Assembly (NCBI RefSeq): GCF_038502225.1
Contig: NW_027195410.1
Location: forward strand, 55,001-119,000
Origin: Cherax quadricarinatus
Lineage: Eukaryota > Arthropoda > Malacostraca > Decapoda > Parastacidae
Direction of reading: 5' to 3'
DNA: 64,000 nt
This document shows, in pieces, positions 12,790 to 23,285 of this stretch. The notes under the pieces are model-generated. The model saw only the letters and a list, made by a program, of their open reading frames with translations, was not told the origin of the DNA and searched no databases. Position 1 is the first letter of the stretch. Each line of letters opens with the position of its first letter. The translations under genes were made by a program, and so were the position numbers.

Positions 12790-12866
12790 CAAGAATTGTA
12801 TATAATACCGACAGGATGAAATGACACATGCACAACACCCGGGCATCCCCACCGTAGACGTCAAGG
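12546..12866 (-). mobile_element. Penelope-like terminal repeat inserted in the satellite
   Basis: Satellite units stop at about 12545 and resume at about 12866. The insert contains ACGACGTTTCGGTCCGACTT followed by GGACC, a pattern of Penelope-like termini, and then a (GTA)n run (12718-12788), just as the element at 33.7-35.0 kb has a terminus followed by (GTA)n. On the minus strand GGTCC/GGACC forms a stem followed by CGAAACG. No coding sequence. Confidence 0.6.
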
Positions 12867-13605
12867 GAAAGTGTGACAGTATTACCGTCACTGGAGAGTG
12901 TGAAAGCATTACCGTCACTGAAGAGTGTAACAGCATTACCATCAAGGGAGAGTGTGACAGCATTACCGTCACTGGAGTGTGACAGCATTACCGTTACTGG
13001 GGAGTGTGACAGCATTACCATCACTGGAGAGTGACAGCATTACCGTCACTAGAGAGTGTGAAAGCATTACCGTCACTGGAGAGTGTGACAGCATTACCAT
13101 CACTGGAGAGTGTGACAGCATTACTATCACTGGAGAGTGTGACAGCATTACCATTACTGGAGAGTGTGACAGCATTACCATCACTGGAGAGTATGACAGC
13201 ATTACCATCACTGAAGAGTGTGACAGCATTACCATCACTGGAGTGTGTGACAGCATTACCATCACTATAGAGTGTGACAGCATTACCATCCCTGGAGAGT
13301 GTGACAGCATTACCATCACTGGAGAGTGTGACAGCATTACCATCACTGGAGAGTGTGACAGCATTACCATCCCTGGAGAGTGTGACAGCATTACCATCAC
13401 TGGAGAGTGTGACAGCATTACCATCCCTGGAGAGTGTGACAGCATTACCATCACTGGAGAGTGTGACAGCATTACCATCACTGGAGAGTGTGACAGCATT
13501 ACCATCCCTGGAGAGTGTGACAACATTACCATCACTGGAGAGTGTGACAGCATTACCATCCCTGGAGAGTGTGACAGCATTACCATCACTGGAGAGTGTG
13601 TGGCA
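12867..13605 (+). repeat. 27-bp satellite, right block with higher-order pattern
   Basis: Same 27-bp unit, mostly with ATTACCATC instead of ATTACCGTC. From about 13282 the units carry either ATCCCTGG (C) or ATCACTGG (A) in the order CAACA CAACA CA, a five-unit (135-bp) higher-order repeat. Confidence 0.95.
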
Positions 13606-14394
13606 TAAGAAAAGTACAATACAATTTACAGGATCTAGTATGTCACATGCTCACATAAGCATACCTCCTCACCAGTGAAGAAACAAGAGTATAACAGTCG
13701 AGGCCCCACTTCTCTGGTAATTGATAGTTTTACCATAATCCTGCGGAAAATAATCTAAACATATCGATAGAAATATAAATAACTGATCTGAACAAATATT
13801 AAATAAATTTAAGCTGACCTATGCTATACAAAGAAGAATTTTGCTAAAAAAAATATGCTGATTTAAGTTAGAGTAGGTTTCTAAGTTAGGTTTGGATCAA
13901 AAATGTTTTTTTACATCATTCTCAATGAAGAAAATATATCAATGAATCCGTAAAAAAAAATTATGAAAAGACCAATTCTTAAGAGAGTTCGGCCTATTCG
14001 GCAAAGTCGGTTTATTAGGTGCGATATTATGTATCTCGCCAAGCACGAAATAAACATTACATTTAAAACTAACGGCCCCTCTGTGTCACTAGGCAGAAAA
14101 CGACAAATGGTGAATCAAGGTCACACTGGCAGAATAAAACTTTTTTTTTTTTATTTTTTTTTTTTAGAATTGCGTCTACCTCTGTGTGGAACTTTGTCAA
14201 GGATATACTTGACAAATTTTCACCCAGAGCGTAACGTCATTAATTAACAGATTACTATGTCACTGTAACTTTGATACCTCACTCCACCCGCCGCCGCCGC
14301 CTACTCAACACCATCAGCCACTCACACCACCACCCACTCACACCACCACCCACTTACCACTAAGAACCACTCACGCCACGAACTCACACCAACA
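13606..14394. other. Non-coding stretch with a diverged dispersed repeat
   Basis: Contains, at about 13820-14110, a decayed copy of a repeat also seen at 21.19-21.50 kb (TAGGTTTCTAAGTTAGG..., then CGGCCTATTCGGCAAAGTCG). A T-rich run lies at 14141-14166 and CCG/CCAC-rich simple sequence at 14280-14390. No gene seen. Confidence 0.5.
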
Positions 14395-16182
14395 TTGCTT
14401 AAATCGTTACCACTCACTGCTATGCCTAGTCAGCCCCATAATTATGTGATTAGTTTTGCTGATGATATAATGATTCACACCACCGGATTCTCCAACACCC
14501 AAAACATTCTTAATCATGTACTAGCCTCGTGTCAGGACCTGGGGTTGATAATCTCTACTGATAAAACAAAGATACTCAATAGGCTTCCTCCTCGACAGAG
14601 AGGCACAGTTCGTCAGATCCAATTGCATGATGGGTCTCTTCTAGAATATGTAAGCAGATACAGGTATCTAGGCTTTGAGGTTCCACTACTTGGACCTGTT
14701 GTAACAAGACTTTGTCGCCAATGCAAAGAACGACTAAGAGCACTTAGAGTTGTGGCAGGGCTTCACCCCAGGTATGTTGCTAATGTTAAAATTGTGAAAA
14801 TGACGTATCTTGCTTATATTAGATCATTGGTTGATTATGCTGCGCCACTACTTGCTCTTGTGTCTGACTGGAAGCTTGGAGGGCTGGAAAAACTGCAGAA
14901 CGAAGCAATGAGGATCATCCTAGGATGCCCTCGTACTGCCAAAATTTTAAATATGCAAAAAGAACTTGATGTTCCAAGCATCAGAGATCGTGTTACTGAA
15001 AGAAATATCCTAATTGGGGTTAATATGCTCAGGCAAGCTCATTCAAACCCCTGCACAGAAGCCCTCCAAACTTTCCTCAGCACTGGTGAACACTCCTCCA
15101 GATGGATCGAAAAGACTGGAACCGACCTCCGCATGAATCAGATACATGATCTATGTCAAGTAAGGCAACAGCGGCACTTCTCCGCTCCATGGAATATTAC
15201 CCCATTCCAAACTACCATTCCTCCATTTCCCCCCAAACTACTTCTTAAATCACAACCAAAACTTCGCCTTGAAGCCAAACATGAGGCCTTAAGCTGTATT
15301 GATAACTTAGTCACACAGCACACACTCTCGCAAATTATTTACGTTGATGGTTCTGTTCACCAATCCACTGGTGCAGCTGGTAGTGCTGCTGTTGTCGTAC
15401 AGAGTGATGGCTCTCTTAAAGAAATTGGAGCACGCATCAATAATTGGGCCTCTACCCTTCAGACAGAACTGTTTGCCATACTCCTTGCACTGAAATGCAT
15501 CTATGTATCAAAGATTGACAGTTTAATTGTAACTGATTCTCTGTCATCCGTAAATGCTCTCAACTCATTAAGCATAAATTGTGGCATGCTTGTGTCAGAA
15601 GCCAGACACAGGTACGGTAGGATTGTGGACAGTGGAGTCAGAGTGCACATGCTGTGGATTCCATCTCACATTGGTCTTCAGATGCATGATAGAACTGATA
15701 AATTGGCTAAGCTGTATGCTTTCAAAGAGGGAGTAGATTACAATCTTGGCTTGTCAGGCAGTAGTTTGAGAACAATAATACGAAAAGAACTTCAGCTGAA
15801 TTTTATGGACTTAAGGCTCAGGGAGATTGACACCAGTGAGTCCATCTATCATCATTCTATCATGCAGGAGGAGCCACATGTCTATGGTGCATCCAACAAA
15901 ATAAGCAGACTCTTGGATGTCACTACCGCCCGGCTCCGGCTGGGTTACAAGTATCTTTGGCAGGTTAAATCACCACCACCAGATGTAGACCAAACGAAAT
16001 GTAAACTTTGCCAGATGGATTATTGTCACACCCTGCGTCATTATGTACTGGAGTGCGATAAAATTAATGAATTTAGAAACAACTCACTCAGAAGTGTTCA
16101 AGAAATGGCTAAGTATTTTATCCACAGTGGTATATTACAGACCATTCTGGAGAAATACCCTGACTTTGCTAGCTGTAAATAA
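14395..16182 (+). CDS. LINE ORF2 C-terminal part: RT end plus RNase H
   Basis: The open frame (595 codons) begins just before the RT catalytic box SFADDIMIH and runs through the RT thumb (YLGFEVPLLG, YAAPLLALVSDWKLGGLEKL) into an RNase H domain: IIYVDGSVHQSTGAAGSAAV (first Asp), TELFAILLALKCIY (Glu), IVTDSLSSVNAL (second Asp) and SHIGLQMHDRTDKLAK (final Asp). A C-terminal Cys/His motif, CKLCQMDYCHTLRHYVLEC, follows. RT plus RNase H plus this knuckle fits the I-like LINEs. The copy is 5' truncated; EN and most of RT are missing and the first Met is arbitrary. No stops in nearly 600 codons suggests recent insertion. The zinc-knuckle ORF1 at 35.3 kb could belong to a related family (inference). 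Confidence 0.85.
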   Translation: MLKSLPLTAMPSQPHNYVISFADDIMIHTTGFSNTQNILNHVLASCQDLGLIISTDKTKILNRLPPRQRGTVRQIQLHDGSLLEYVSRYRYLGFEVPLLGPVVTRLCRQCKERLRALRVVAGLHPRYVANVKIVKMTYLAYIRSLVDYAAPLLALVSDWKLGGLEKLQNEAMRIILGCPRTAKILNMQKELDVPSIRDRVTERNILIGVNMLRQAHSNPCTEALQTFLSTGEHSSRWIEKTGTDLRMNQIHDLCQVRQQRHFSAPWNITPFQTTIPPFPPKLLLKSQPKLRLEAKHEALSCIDNLVTQHTLSQIIYVDGSVHQSTGAAGSAAVVVQSDGSLKEIGARINNWASTLQTELFAILLALKCIYVSKIDSLIVTDSLSSVNALNSLSINCGMLVSEARHRYGRIVDSGVRVHMLWIPSHIGLQMHDRTDKLAKLYAFKEGVDYNLGLSGSSLRTIIRKELQLNFMDLRLREIDTSESIYHHSIMQEEPHVYGASNKISRLLDVTTARLRLGYKYLWQVKSPPPDVDQTKCKLCQMDYCHTLRHYVLECDKINEFRNNSLRSVQEMAKYFIHSGILQTILEKYPDFASCK

Positions 16183-16195
16183 AGCATTACCACAT

Positions 16196-16223
16196 ATGTG
16201 CATGTGTGTGTGTGTGTGTGTGT
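16196..16223 (+). repeat. Short (TG)n
   Basis: (TG)n between the 3' end of the plus-strand LINE and the 3' end of the minus-strand CR1-like LINE; it could be the tail of either. Confidence 0.85.
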
Positions 16224-18292
16224 ACTCACCTAGTTGTACTCACCTAGTTGAGGTTGCGGGGGTCGAGTCCGAGCTCCTGGCCCCGCCTCTTCACTGATCG
16301 CTACTAGGTCACTCTCCCTGAGCCGTGAGCTTTATCATACCTCTGCTTAAAGCTATGTATGGATCCTGCCTCCACTACATCGCTTCCCAAACTATTCCAC
16401 TTACTGACTACTCTGTGGCTGAAGAAATACTTCCTAACATCCCTGTGATTCATCTGTGTCTTCAGCTTCCAACTGTGTCTCCTTGTTACTGTGTCCAATC
16501 TCTGGAACATCCTGTCTTTGTCCACCTTGTCAATTCCTCTCAGTATTTTGTATGTCGTTATCATGTCCCCCCTATCTCTCCTGTCCTCCAGTGTCGTCAG
16601 GTTGATTTCCCTTAACCTCTCCTCGTAGGACATACCTCTTAGCTCTGGGACTAGTCTTGTTGCAAACCTTTGCACTTTCTCTAGTTTCTTCACGTGCTTG
16701 GCTAGGTGTGGGTTCCAAACTGGTGCCGCATACTCCAATATGGGCCTAACGTACCCGGTGTACAGGGTCCTGAATGATTCCTTATTAAGATGTCGGAATG
16801 CTGTTCTGAGGTTTGCTAGGCGCCCATATGCTGCAGCAGTTATTTGGTTGATGTGCGCTTCAGGAGATGTGCCTGGTGTTATACTCACCCCAAGATCTTT
16901 TTCCTTGAGTGAGGTTTGTAGTCTCTGACCCCCTAGACTGTACTCCGTCTGCGGCCTTCTTTGCCCTTCCCCAATCTTCATGACTTTGCACTTGGTGGGA
17001 TTGAACTCCAGGAGCCAATTGCTGGACCAGGTCTGCAGCCTGTCCAGATCCCTTTGTAGTTCTGCCTGGTCTTCGATCGAGTGAATTCTTCTCATCAACT
17101 TCACGTCATCTGCAAACAGGGACACCTCAGAGTCTATTCCTTCCGTCATGTCGTTCACAAATACCAGAAACAGCACTGGTCCTAGGACTGACCCCTGCGG
17201 GACCCCGCTGGTCACAGGTGCCCACTCTGACACCTCGCCACGTACCATGACTCGCTGCTGTCTTCCTGACAAGTATTCCCTGATCCATAGTAGTGCCTTC
17301 CCTGTTATCCCTGCTTGGTCCTCCAGTTTTTGCACCAATCTCTTGTGTGGAACTGTGTCAAACGCCTTCTTGCAGTCCAAGAAAATGCAATCCACCCACC
17401 CCTCTCTCTCTTGTCTTACTGCTGTCACCATGTCATAGAACTCCAGTAGGTTTGTGACACAGGATTTCCCGTCCCTGAAACCATGTTGGCTGCTGTTGAT
17501 GAGATCGTTCCTTTCTAGGTGTTCCACCACTCTTCTCCTGATAATCTTCTCCATGATTTTGCATACTATACATGTCAGTGACACTGGTCTGTAGTTTAAT
17601 GCTTCATGTCTGTCTCCTTTTTTAAAGATTGGGACTACATTTGCTGTCTTCCATGCCTCAGGCAATCTCCCTGTTTCGATAGATGTATTGAATATTGTTG
17701 TTAGGAGTACACATAGCGCCTCTGCTCCCTCTCTTAATACCCATGGGGAGATGTTATCTGGCCCCATTGCCTTTGAGGTATCTAGCTCACTCAGAAGCCT
17801 CTTCACTTCTTCCTCGGTTGTGTGCACTGTGTCCAGCACTTGGTGGTGTGCCCCACCTCTCCGTCTTTCTGGAGTCCCTTCTGTCTCCTCTGTGAACACT
17901 TCTTTGAATCTCTTGTTGAGTTCTTCACATACTTCACGGTCATTTCTTGTTGTCTCTCCTCCTTCCTTCCTTAGCCTGATTACCTGGTCCTTGACTGTTG
18001 TTTTCCTCCTGATGTGGCTGTACAACAGTTTCGGGTCAGATTTGGCTTTCGCTGCTATGTCATTTTCATATTGTCTTTGGGCCTCCCTTCTTATCTGTGC
18101 ATATTCGTTTCTGGCTCTACGACTGTTCTCCTTATTCTCCTGGGTCCTTTGCCTTCTATATTTCTTCCATTCCCTAGCACACTTGGTTTTTGCCTCCCTG
18201 CACCTTTGGGTAAACCATGGGCTCATCCTGGCTTTTTCATTATTCCTGTTACCCTTGGGTACAAACCTCTCCTCAGCCTCCTTGCATTTTGT
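16224..18292 (-). mobile_element. CR1-like LINE, 5'-truncated, longest copy of the family
   Basis: Minus-strand element whose 3' end reads out towards 16224 with the ACTCACCTAGTTG signature and a (TG)n tail. Its 5' truncation abuts a 330-bp (TG)n tract. Four shorter pieces of the same family follow at 21.6, 22.5, 23.7 and 25.65 kb. Confidence 0.85.
16304..18290 (-). CDS. CR1-like LINE reverse transcriptase
   Basis: The open frame reaches the (TG)n boundary at 18292, with the EN-RT linker present (…RFVPKGNRNNEKARMSPWFT). The first Met is at 18226, giving 640 residues. Motifs: SKAMGPDNISPWVLREGAEA, VVPIFKKGDRHEALNYRPVS, SSQHGFRDGKSCVTNLLEF, FLDCKKAFDTVPHKRLVQKL (catalytic Asp), SGVPQGSVLGPVLFLVFVND and SLFADDVKLMRRI (catalytic Asp pair), all intact. 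The C-terminal half has the typical YVRPILEYAAPVWNPHLAKH and FFSHRVVSKWNSL. The function is cDNA synthesis by target-primed reverse transcription. The APE endonuclease is lost with the 5' end. There are no frame breaks, so it is the youngest-looking copy of this family here. Confidence 0.88.
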
Positions 18293-18338
18293 TTGTGTGT
18301 GTGTGTGTGTGTGTGTGTTTGTGTGTATGTGTATGAGT

Positions 18339-18407
<69 letters not shown>

Positions 18408-18476
18408 TATGAGTGTGTGTGTGTGTATGAGTGTGTGTGTGTGTATGAGTGTGTGTGCGTGTGTGTGTATGAGTTT

Positions 18477-18570
<94 letters not shown>

Positions 18571-18595
18571 ATGTATGTGTGTGTATGAATTTGTA

Positions 18596-18620
<25 letters not shown>
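18293..18620. repeat. (TG)n microsatellite
   Basis: About 330 bp of TG with GAGTG, TATG and TTTG variants; the GTGTGTATGAG variant recurs at short spacing near 18410-18470. Confidence 0.97.
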
Positions 18621-18628
<8 letters not shown>

Positions 18629-18756
18629 CTCAGCAATCAACATTTGCACCAATAACTCACTACAGTTGTGACCGGGTGTGGAAGTGTGAATTGCTCATTA
18701 CTCTAAAATTTGTTCATGATTGCAGCCATGTATAAACGTAAGTAACCATTCTTATA

Positions 18757-19170
18757 GTATTCATTACCTTTGTAACTTGTGAGTTCATTACCTTTGTAAC
18801 TTGTGAGTTCATTACCTTTGTAACTTGTGAGTTCATTACCTTTGTAACTTGTGAGTTCATTACCTTTGTAACTTGTGAGTTCATTACCTTGTACCTAGTT
18901 CAGCCATCAAAACTTTGGAGCCCGGTCCCTGGACCCATTGTGTACCTCTGTAATCTGTAAATACCTTTGTAACTTGTCATGATTGTGACTAGACCTACCT
19001 GGAGTTCATTACCTTTGTAAATTGTGAGTTCATTACCTTTGTAAATTGTGAATTCATTACCTCTGTAACTTGCTCAGCTATCAAAACTTTGAGGCCCAGT
19101 CCCTGGACCAATTATGTACCTCTGTAATCTTTTGACTACCGCCCACAGGATGGGTATGTGGTGCATAATA
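18757..19170 (+). repeat. 24-bp tandem repeat and related LINE-3'-end-like sequence
   Basis: About 5.6 copies of a 24-bp unit (GAGTTCATTACCTTTGTAAC-TTGT) at 18757-18893, then diverged copies at 19010-19070. Two similar blocks (CTGTAATC near 18945 and 19125; CATCAAAACTTT and CTATCAAAACTTT) show an older duplication. The segment ends CAGGATGGGTATGTGGTGCA followed by AATAAA, which looks like the 3' end of a retroelement or a polyadenylated transcript. Confidence 0.7.
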
Positions 19171-19717
19171 AACATATTAAACTAACTCACTCCAGCAGCA
19201 CCAGCACATAAACAACCAACACCACTCCTACCACCATCCACACCACCGACACCATCCCTCACACCACTACCCACACCGTCACCACTTCTCACACCAAAAG
19301 GAAACAGTATATAAAGAAAGGAAGAGAGAGGATTAAGAGGTAGCGAACAGAGGGAGAAGACGATTAGTTACTGAAACCTCACTCTCTCTCTGCCTCATAT
19401 TTTACCCAAAAATTATTCTTAAGTAAACAGGATTATTATCCTCCAGTGAAGACATAACTCGACTTTTAGAATCAATTAACAAAGTACATTATTACATTAC
19501 ATTAACCCATTACATTAACATCTTGCACTACCAAATATTAACACTTCAACATATTATGTTAACACATTCAACATTTTGCATTAGCAAGCACAAATACATC
19601 AACATATTCCGTTCACAACTTTCAATACAATAATTAACACATTAACGTTAGCAAGTACTAACACATTAACACATTACATTAACATAATAAGTTAATAAAC
19701 ATTAAAGGAATTTCAGG
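19171..19717. other. AT-rich, ACATTAAC-rich stretch
   Basis: Low-complexity ACC-rich text to 19300, then AT-rich sequence with loose repeats of CATTAAC at 19480-19690. No gene recognised. Confidence 0.5.
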
Positions 19718-19752
19718 TCACCCTACCTTGGTGGGAGACGGCCGATGCGTTC
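19718..19752 (+). repeat. Relic of RTE-like LINE 3' end
   Basis: CACCCTACCTTGGTGGGAGA then CGGCC matches the 3' end of the LINE at 5455-5482 (reverse complement) with two differences. Only about 30 bp survive. Confidence 0.55.
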
Positions 19753-19949
19753 ACAATAACAAGTTTTAAGACATTCGAAAAACAAGCATTAATAAATTAT
19801 ATATTTTACCTCCTGACGATAGTAAATATCACTCAGTCATATTGAATCATCTTAACGTTATCAGGGGTATCTAAATATGAAAACCCAATTTAAAAAGATT
19901 TTTTATGGTATACACTACAATACCGATAAGACTAAGAAATATTTGCAAA

Positions 19950-20110
19950 AATTTGGAATATTCATTTCCGAAACGTTTTTCATGCACAATAGGCTTCTTC
20001 AGTCGAATGTATGAGTAGTTTTGACATAATCAGTCCGTCAGCTCTAGAGGTTGGTCAGTCATGTCACAGTGGCCAGCTAGAGTTGTTCAGCAAAGGGGTT
20101 CATTACGTGT
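19950..20110 (-). mobile_element. Relic Penelope-like terminus
   Basis: On the minus strand ACTGAAGAAGCCTATTGTGC is followed by ATGAAAAACGTTTCGG. CTGAAGA fits the hammerhead core CUGANGA, and GAAA follows a would-be stem II. Similar 'cgaaacgtttc...cttcttcag' sequences are typical of Penelope-like termini. No coding region is attached. Confidence 0.45.
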
Positions 20111-21186
20111 CAACACCAACTGTCAAGTTGATCAACGTACATTAAAAGTAAGATAAAAAGAAATATATAATAATAATTACAGTTCAGTAGATCAATGAGA
20201 CTAATTTGATGAAAAAAAAAAAGATTCCAAAAGAAAATTTACTTAATGGGAAATTTAAGAAGGTAAACCGTGTCAGTTCTTACCAGTCAGGAAATTTACA
20301 AGAAACTGTAACTCATCGCCTCTCATGAATTATAAGAATGATGTATAGGATGAAACACAGACACTGAGTTATGACTGTAGGTGTAAAACGAGGGTAGTTA
20401 ATAAGCAAGAATAAATAGTAACTCCATAAGCATAATGGCTGCATTAGTAATTCTCACCCTAATAGTCAACACTATTTACACAGAGTGCCAGATCATTCAC
20501 ACCTAACCACAACGTGAGTAAAGCTACAACACACACAAAAAACGATCAGTCAGACTCAGTGATACAATTCAATGGACATACATCACCCAGGTTGTAGGTA
20601 GGTGTACAGTCCAACAGCCACAATCACATAGATGATAGCCGGCTAAATTGATTAAAAGAAGCACCAAGGAAATTCAGTCACCTAGAGAAGAGTGCACAAC
20701 TTGAGACTTCTACAACCCAGTCTGTAATCAGTCCATTTCTCCGGACATTGTGTAGATAACAAGGATTTCACAGCTTAATGGAAAGGAGGGTGAGATAACC
20801 CCAGTTGCCATTACTCTTTTCAAATGTCTGAAACAATATAAATACAATAGACTTGTATGAGGCGTTTAAGGTCAAATAACACAGGAATTTATAAACCCAA
20901 GTGGAAACAAATCAGTAACGTCAACTGCTGATTTGAAATTTTTCTAAGGCACAAATTCCTGGGTGGCATAGACAACTAACATATAATATTGGGTACAAAG
21001 TTAGCACATAAAATAATACCGATGTCACCACACTACCACTTTATCTGGAAGTAATAACACAGCAGTTCTGATGACAAGGTGATTTTTTTTTTAACATTTT
21101 GTGTACAAAACCTCTAGTAGTTAATTTAATATTTTAAAATACCCTATCATATGTATTTACATATGATATCTGTAGCAATGCTCTTC
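20111..21186. other. Unassigned AT-rich sequence
   Basis: No open frame over 60 codons, no tandem repeat and no motif that I recognise. A small palindrome, ATCATATGTATTTACATATG, lies near 21147. Confidence 0.5.
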
Positions 21187-21498
21187 TTGCCGAATAAGGC
21201 AGGTGAACATTTGTTTATGCAATAATTTCGCAAAAAATCATTTTGAACGTAACGAATAAAATATATTTCATTGTGTTTATTATTAAATTATTATAATCTT
21301 ATCTAAAATATATTTAGTTGGATTAGGCAAAATTAAATTGCGATTGTTATAATAAGGTTAGGTAAGTTTTCTAAGGTTCTTTTGGTACAAAATTGTTAAT
21401 TTTTACATAAACATATATAAAAAAATATCTTTAAATGCACAAGAGAAATTTTCAGAAAGGACTTAATTTTAAATGAGTTCTTGCTAATTGATCAATTA

Positions 21499-21500
<2 letters not shown>
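21187..21500 (+). repeat. Dispersed repeat with TTGCCGAATAAGG end
   Basis: AT-rich repeat containing AAGTTTTCTAAGGTTCTTTT and GAAAGGACTTAATTTTAAAT. From memory this resembles a dispersed repeat common in decapod genomes whose ends read CGTGCCGAATAGG. The right end is cut by (TG)n. A diverged copy lies at about 13.82-14.11 kb. Confidence 0.5.

Positions 21501-21580
<80 letters not shown>
21501..21580. repeat. (TG)n microsatellite
   Basis: About 80 bp of TG at the 3' side of the next LINE piece. Confidence 0.95.
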
Positions 21581-21582
<2 letters not shown>

Positions 21583-22499
21583 CTCATCTAGTTGTACTCA
21601 ACTAGTTGAGGTTGCAGGAGTCGAGTCCTAGCTCCTGACCCCGCCTCTTCACTGGTCGCTACTAGGTCACTTTCCCTGAACCGTGAGCTTTATCATACCT
21701 CTGCTTAAAGCTATGTATGGATCCTGCCTCCATTACATCGCTTCCCAAACTATTCCACTTCCTGACTACTCTGTGGCTGAAGAAATACTTCTTAATATCC
21801 CTGTGATTCATCTGTGTCTTCAGCTTCCAACTGTGTCCCCTCGCTGCTGTGTCTCATCTCTGGAACATCCTGTCTTCGTCCACCTTATCAATTCCTCTCA
21901 GTATTTTGTATGTCGTTATCATGTCCCCCCTATCTCTCCTGTCCTCCAGTGTCGTCAGGTCGATTTCCTTTAATCTCTCTTCGTAGGACATACCCCTTAG
22001 CTCTGGGACTAGTCTTGTTGCAAACCTTTGCACTTTCTCTAGTTTCTTTACGTGCTTGGGTAGGTGTGGGTTCCAAACTGGTGCCGCATACTCCATTATG
22101 GACTTAACGTACACGGTGTACAGGGTCCTGAACGATTCCTTATTAAGATGTCGGAATGCTTTTCTGAGGTTTGCTAGGCGGCAGCGGTTATGTGGTCGAT
22201 GTGTGCCTCAGGAGATGTGCCTGGTGTTTTACTCACCCCAAGATCTTTTTCTTTGAGTGAGGTTTGTAGTCTCTGGCCCCCCTTTGACTGTACTCTGTCT
22301 GCGGTCTTCTTTGCCGTTTCCCAATCTTCATGACTTTGCACTTGGTGGGGTTGAACTCCAGAAGCCAATTGCTGGACCAGGTCTGCAGCCTGTCTAGATC
22401 CCTTTGTAGTTCTGCCTGGTCTTCGACCGAATGAATTCTTCTCATCAACTTCACGTCATCTGCAAACAGGGACACTTCGGAGTCTATTCCTTCCGTCAT
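21581..22499 (-). pseudogene. CR1-like LINE 3' piece, with RT C-terminus
   Basis: Same family as 16224-18292. On the minus strand the frame starts at MTEGIDSEVSLFADDVKLMR (catalytic box intact) and runs into the C-terminal YVKSIMEYAAPVWNPHLPKH, EERLKEIDLTTLEDRRDRGD and 3' UTR. Frameshifts occur near 22335 and a short deletion near 22185. The 5' edge at 22500 is exactly a (TG)n run. Confidence 0.85.
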
Positions 22500-22522
22500 T
22501 TGTGTGTGTGTGTGTGTGTGTG
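22500..22522. repeat. Short (TG)n separating two LINE pieces
   Basis: (TG)n of about 23 bp between the truncated 5' edge of one piece and the 3' end of the next. Confidence 0.9.
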
Positions 22523-23285
22523 CTCACCTAGTTCTCTTACCTACTTGTGGTTGCAGGGGTCGAGTTACTGCTCCTGGCCCCGCCTCTTCACTGGCCGCTA
22601 CTAGGTCACTCTTCCTGCTCCATGAGTTCTATCATACTTCTTCTTACAATTATGTATGGGTCCTGCTTCCACGACAGTTTCAATTCCTGACAACTCTGTG
22701 ACTGAAGAAGTACTTCCTAACATCTCTGTGATTTATCTGAATCGTCAACTTCCAATTGTGACCTCTTGTTGCTGTGTCCCATCTCTGGAACTTCCTGTCT
22801 CTGTCCACTTTGTCAATTCCTCTCACTATTTTATGTGTCGTTACCATATCCCCCCTTGTATCTCCCGTCCTTCAATCTCGTCAGGTAGATTTCTCTTAAC
22901 CTCTCCTCCTTTGTGATAGAAGTCACTCACAATCAGTAGCTTTGCCCTGCTCACATGAGCCCTTCTGGCCATTTCATCCAGTGTATCAACCTTCGTTCTG
23001 TTACTCTCATCATATTCCTGCCTTGGCCTCTTGCTATTCTGTGGTGGATTATAAATCACAGCAATTACCACCTTGGGACCTCCAGACTGAAGTGTTCCTA
23101 TTATGTAGTCTCTTCTCCTCTGTCTCCACTCTCCAGCTCATCAGAATCCCATTGGCTTTTGACGAGCAGTGCCACTCCTTCACTTCGTCTTTCCTCAATA
23201 TCTAATAACCCGTCGGCATCTGTAATCATTCCTGTGAGCTTGGTAATGGTGAGAGTTATGGAATCCGCTGTTCCATCAGCGGGGT
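22523..23285 (-). pseudogene. Internally deleted CR1-like LINE: endonuclease joined to 3' end
   Basis: On the minus strand, 23285-22920 encodes part of the APE-type endonuclease: SEGVALLVKSQWDSDELESG, VIAVIYNPPQNSKRPRQEYD and KLLIVSDFYHKG, where the usual GDFN is SDFY. Near 22915 this joins sequence for the far C-terminus (EERL.EI.LTRL-like) and the family's 3' UTR. All of the RT is missing. The junction lies in similar GGAGG-rich text, consistent with an internal deletion or template switch during insertion. Confidence 0.75.

Noticed and set aside
9918..13605. Direct repeats with a palindrome, superficially CRISPR-like
   Set aside because: Units are contiguous with no unique spacers, and the window is eukaryotic.
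9907..13619. Open frames up to 404 codons on both strands encoding 9-residue repeats
   Set aside because: A 27-bp unit is a multiple of 3, so frames without a stop in one unit stay open through the array; both strands are open equally. No start context or flanking gene.
18223..18671. Cys/Val and His/Thr repeat proteins across TG tracts
   Set aside because: Translations of (TG)n/(CA)n; the same holds at 23.6, 24.5, 25.95 and 33.5 kb.
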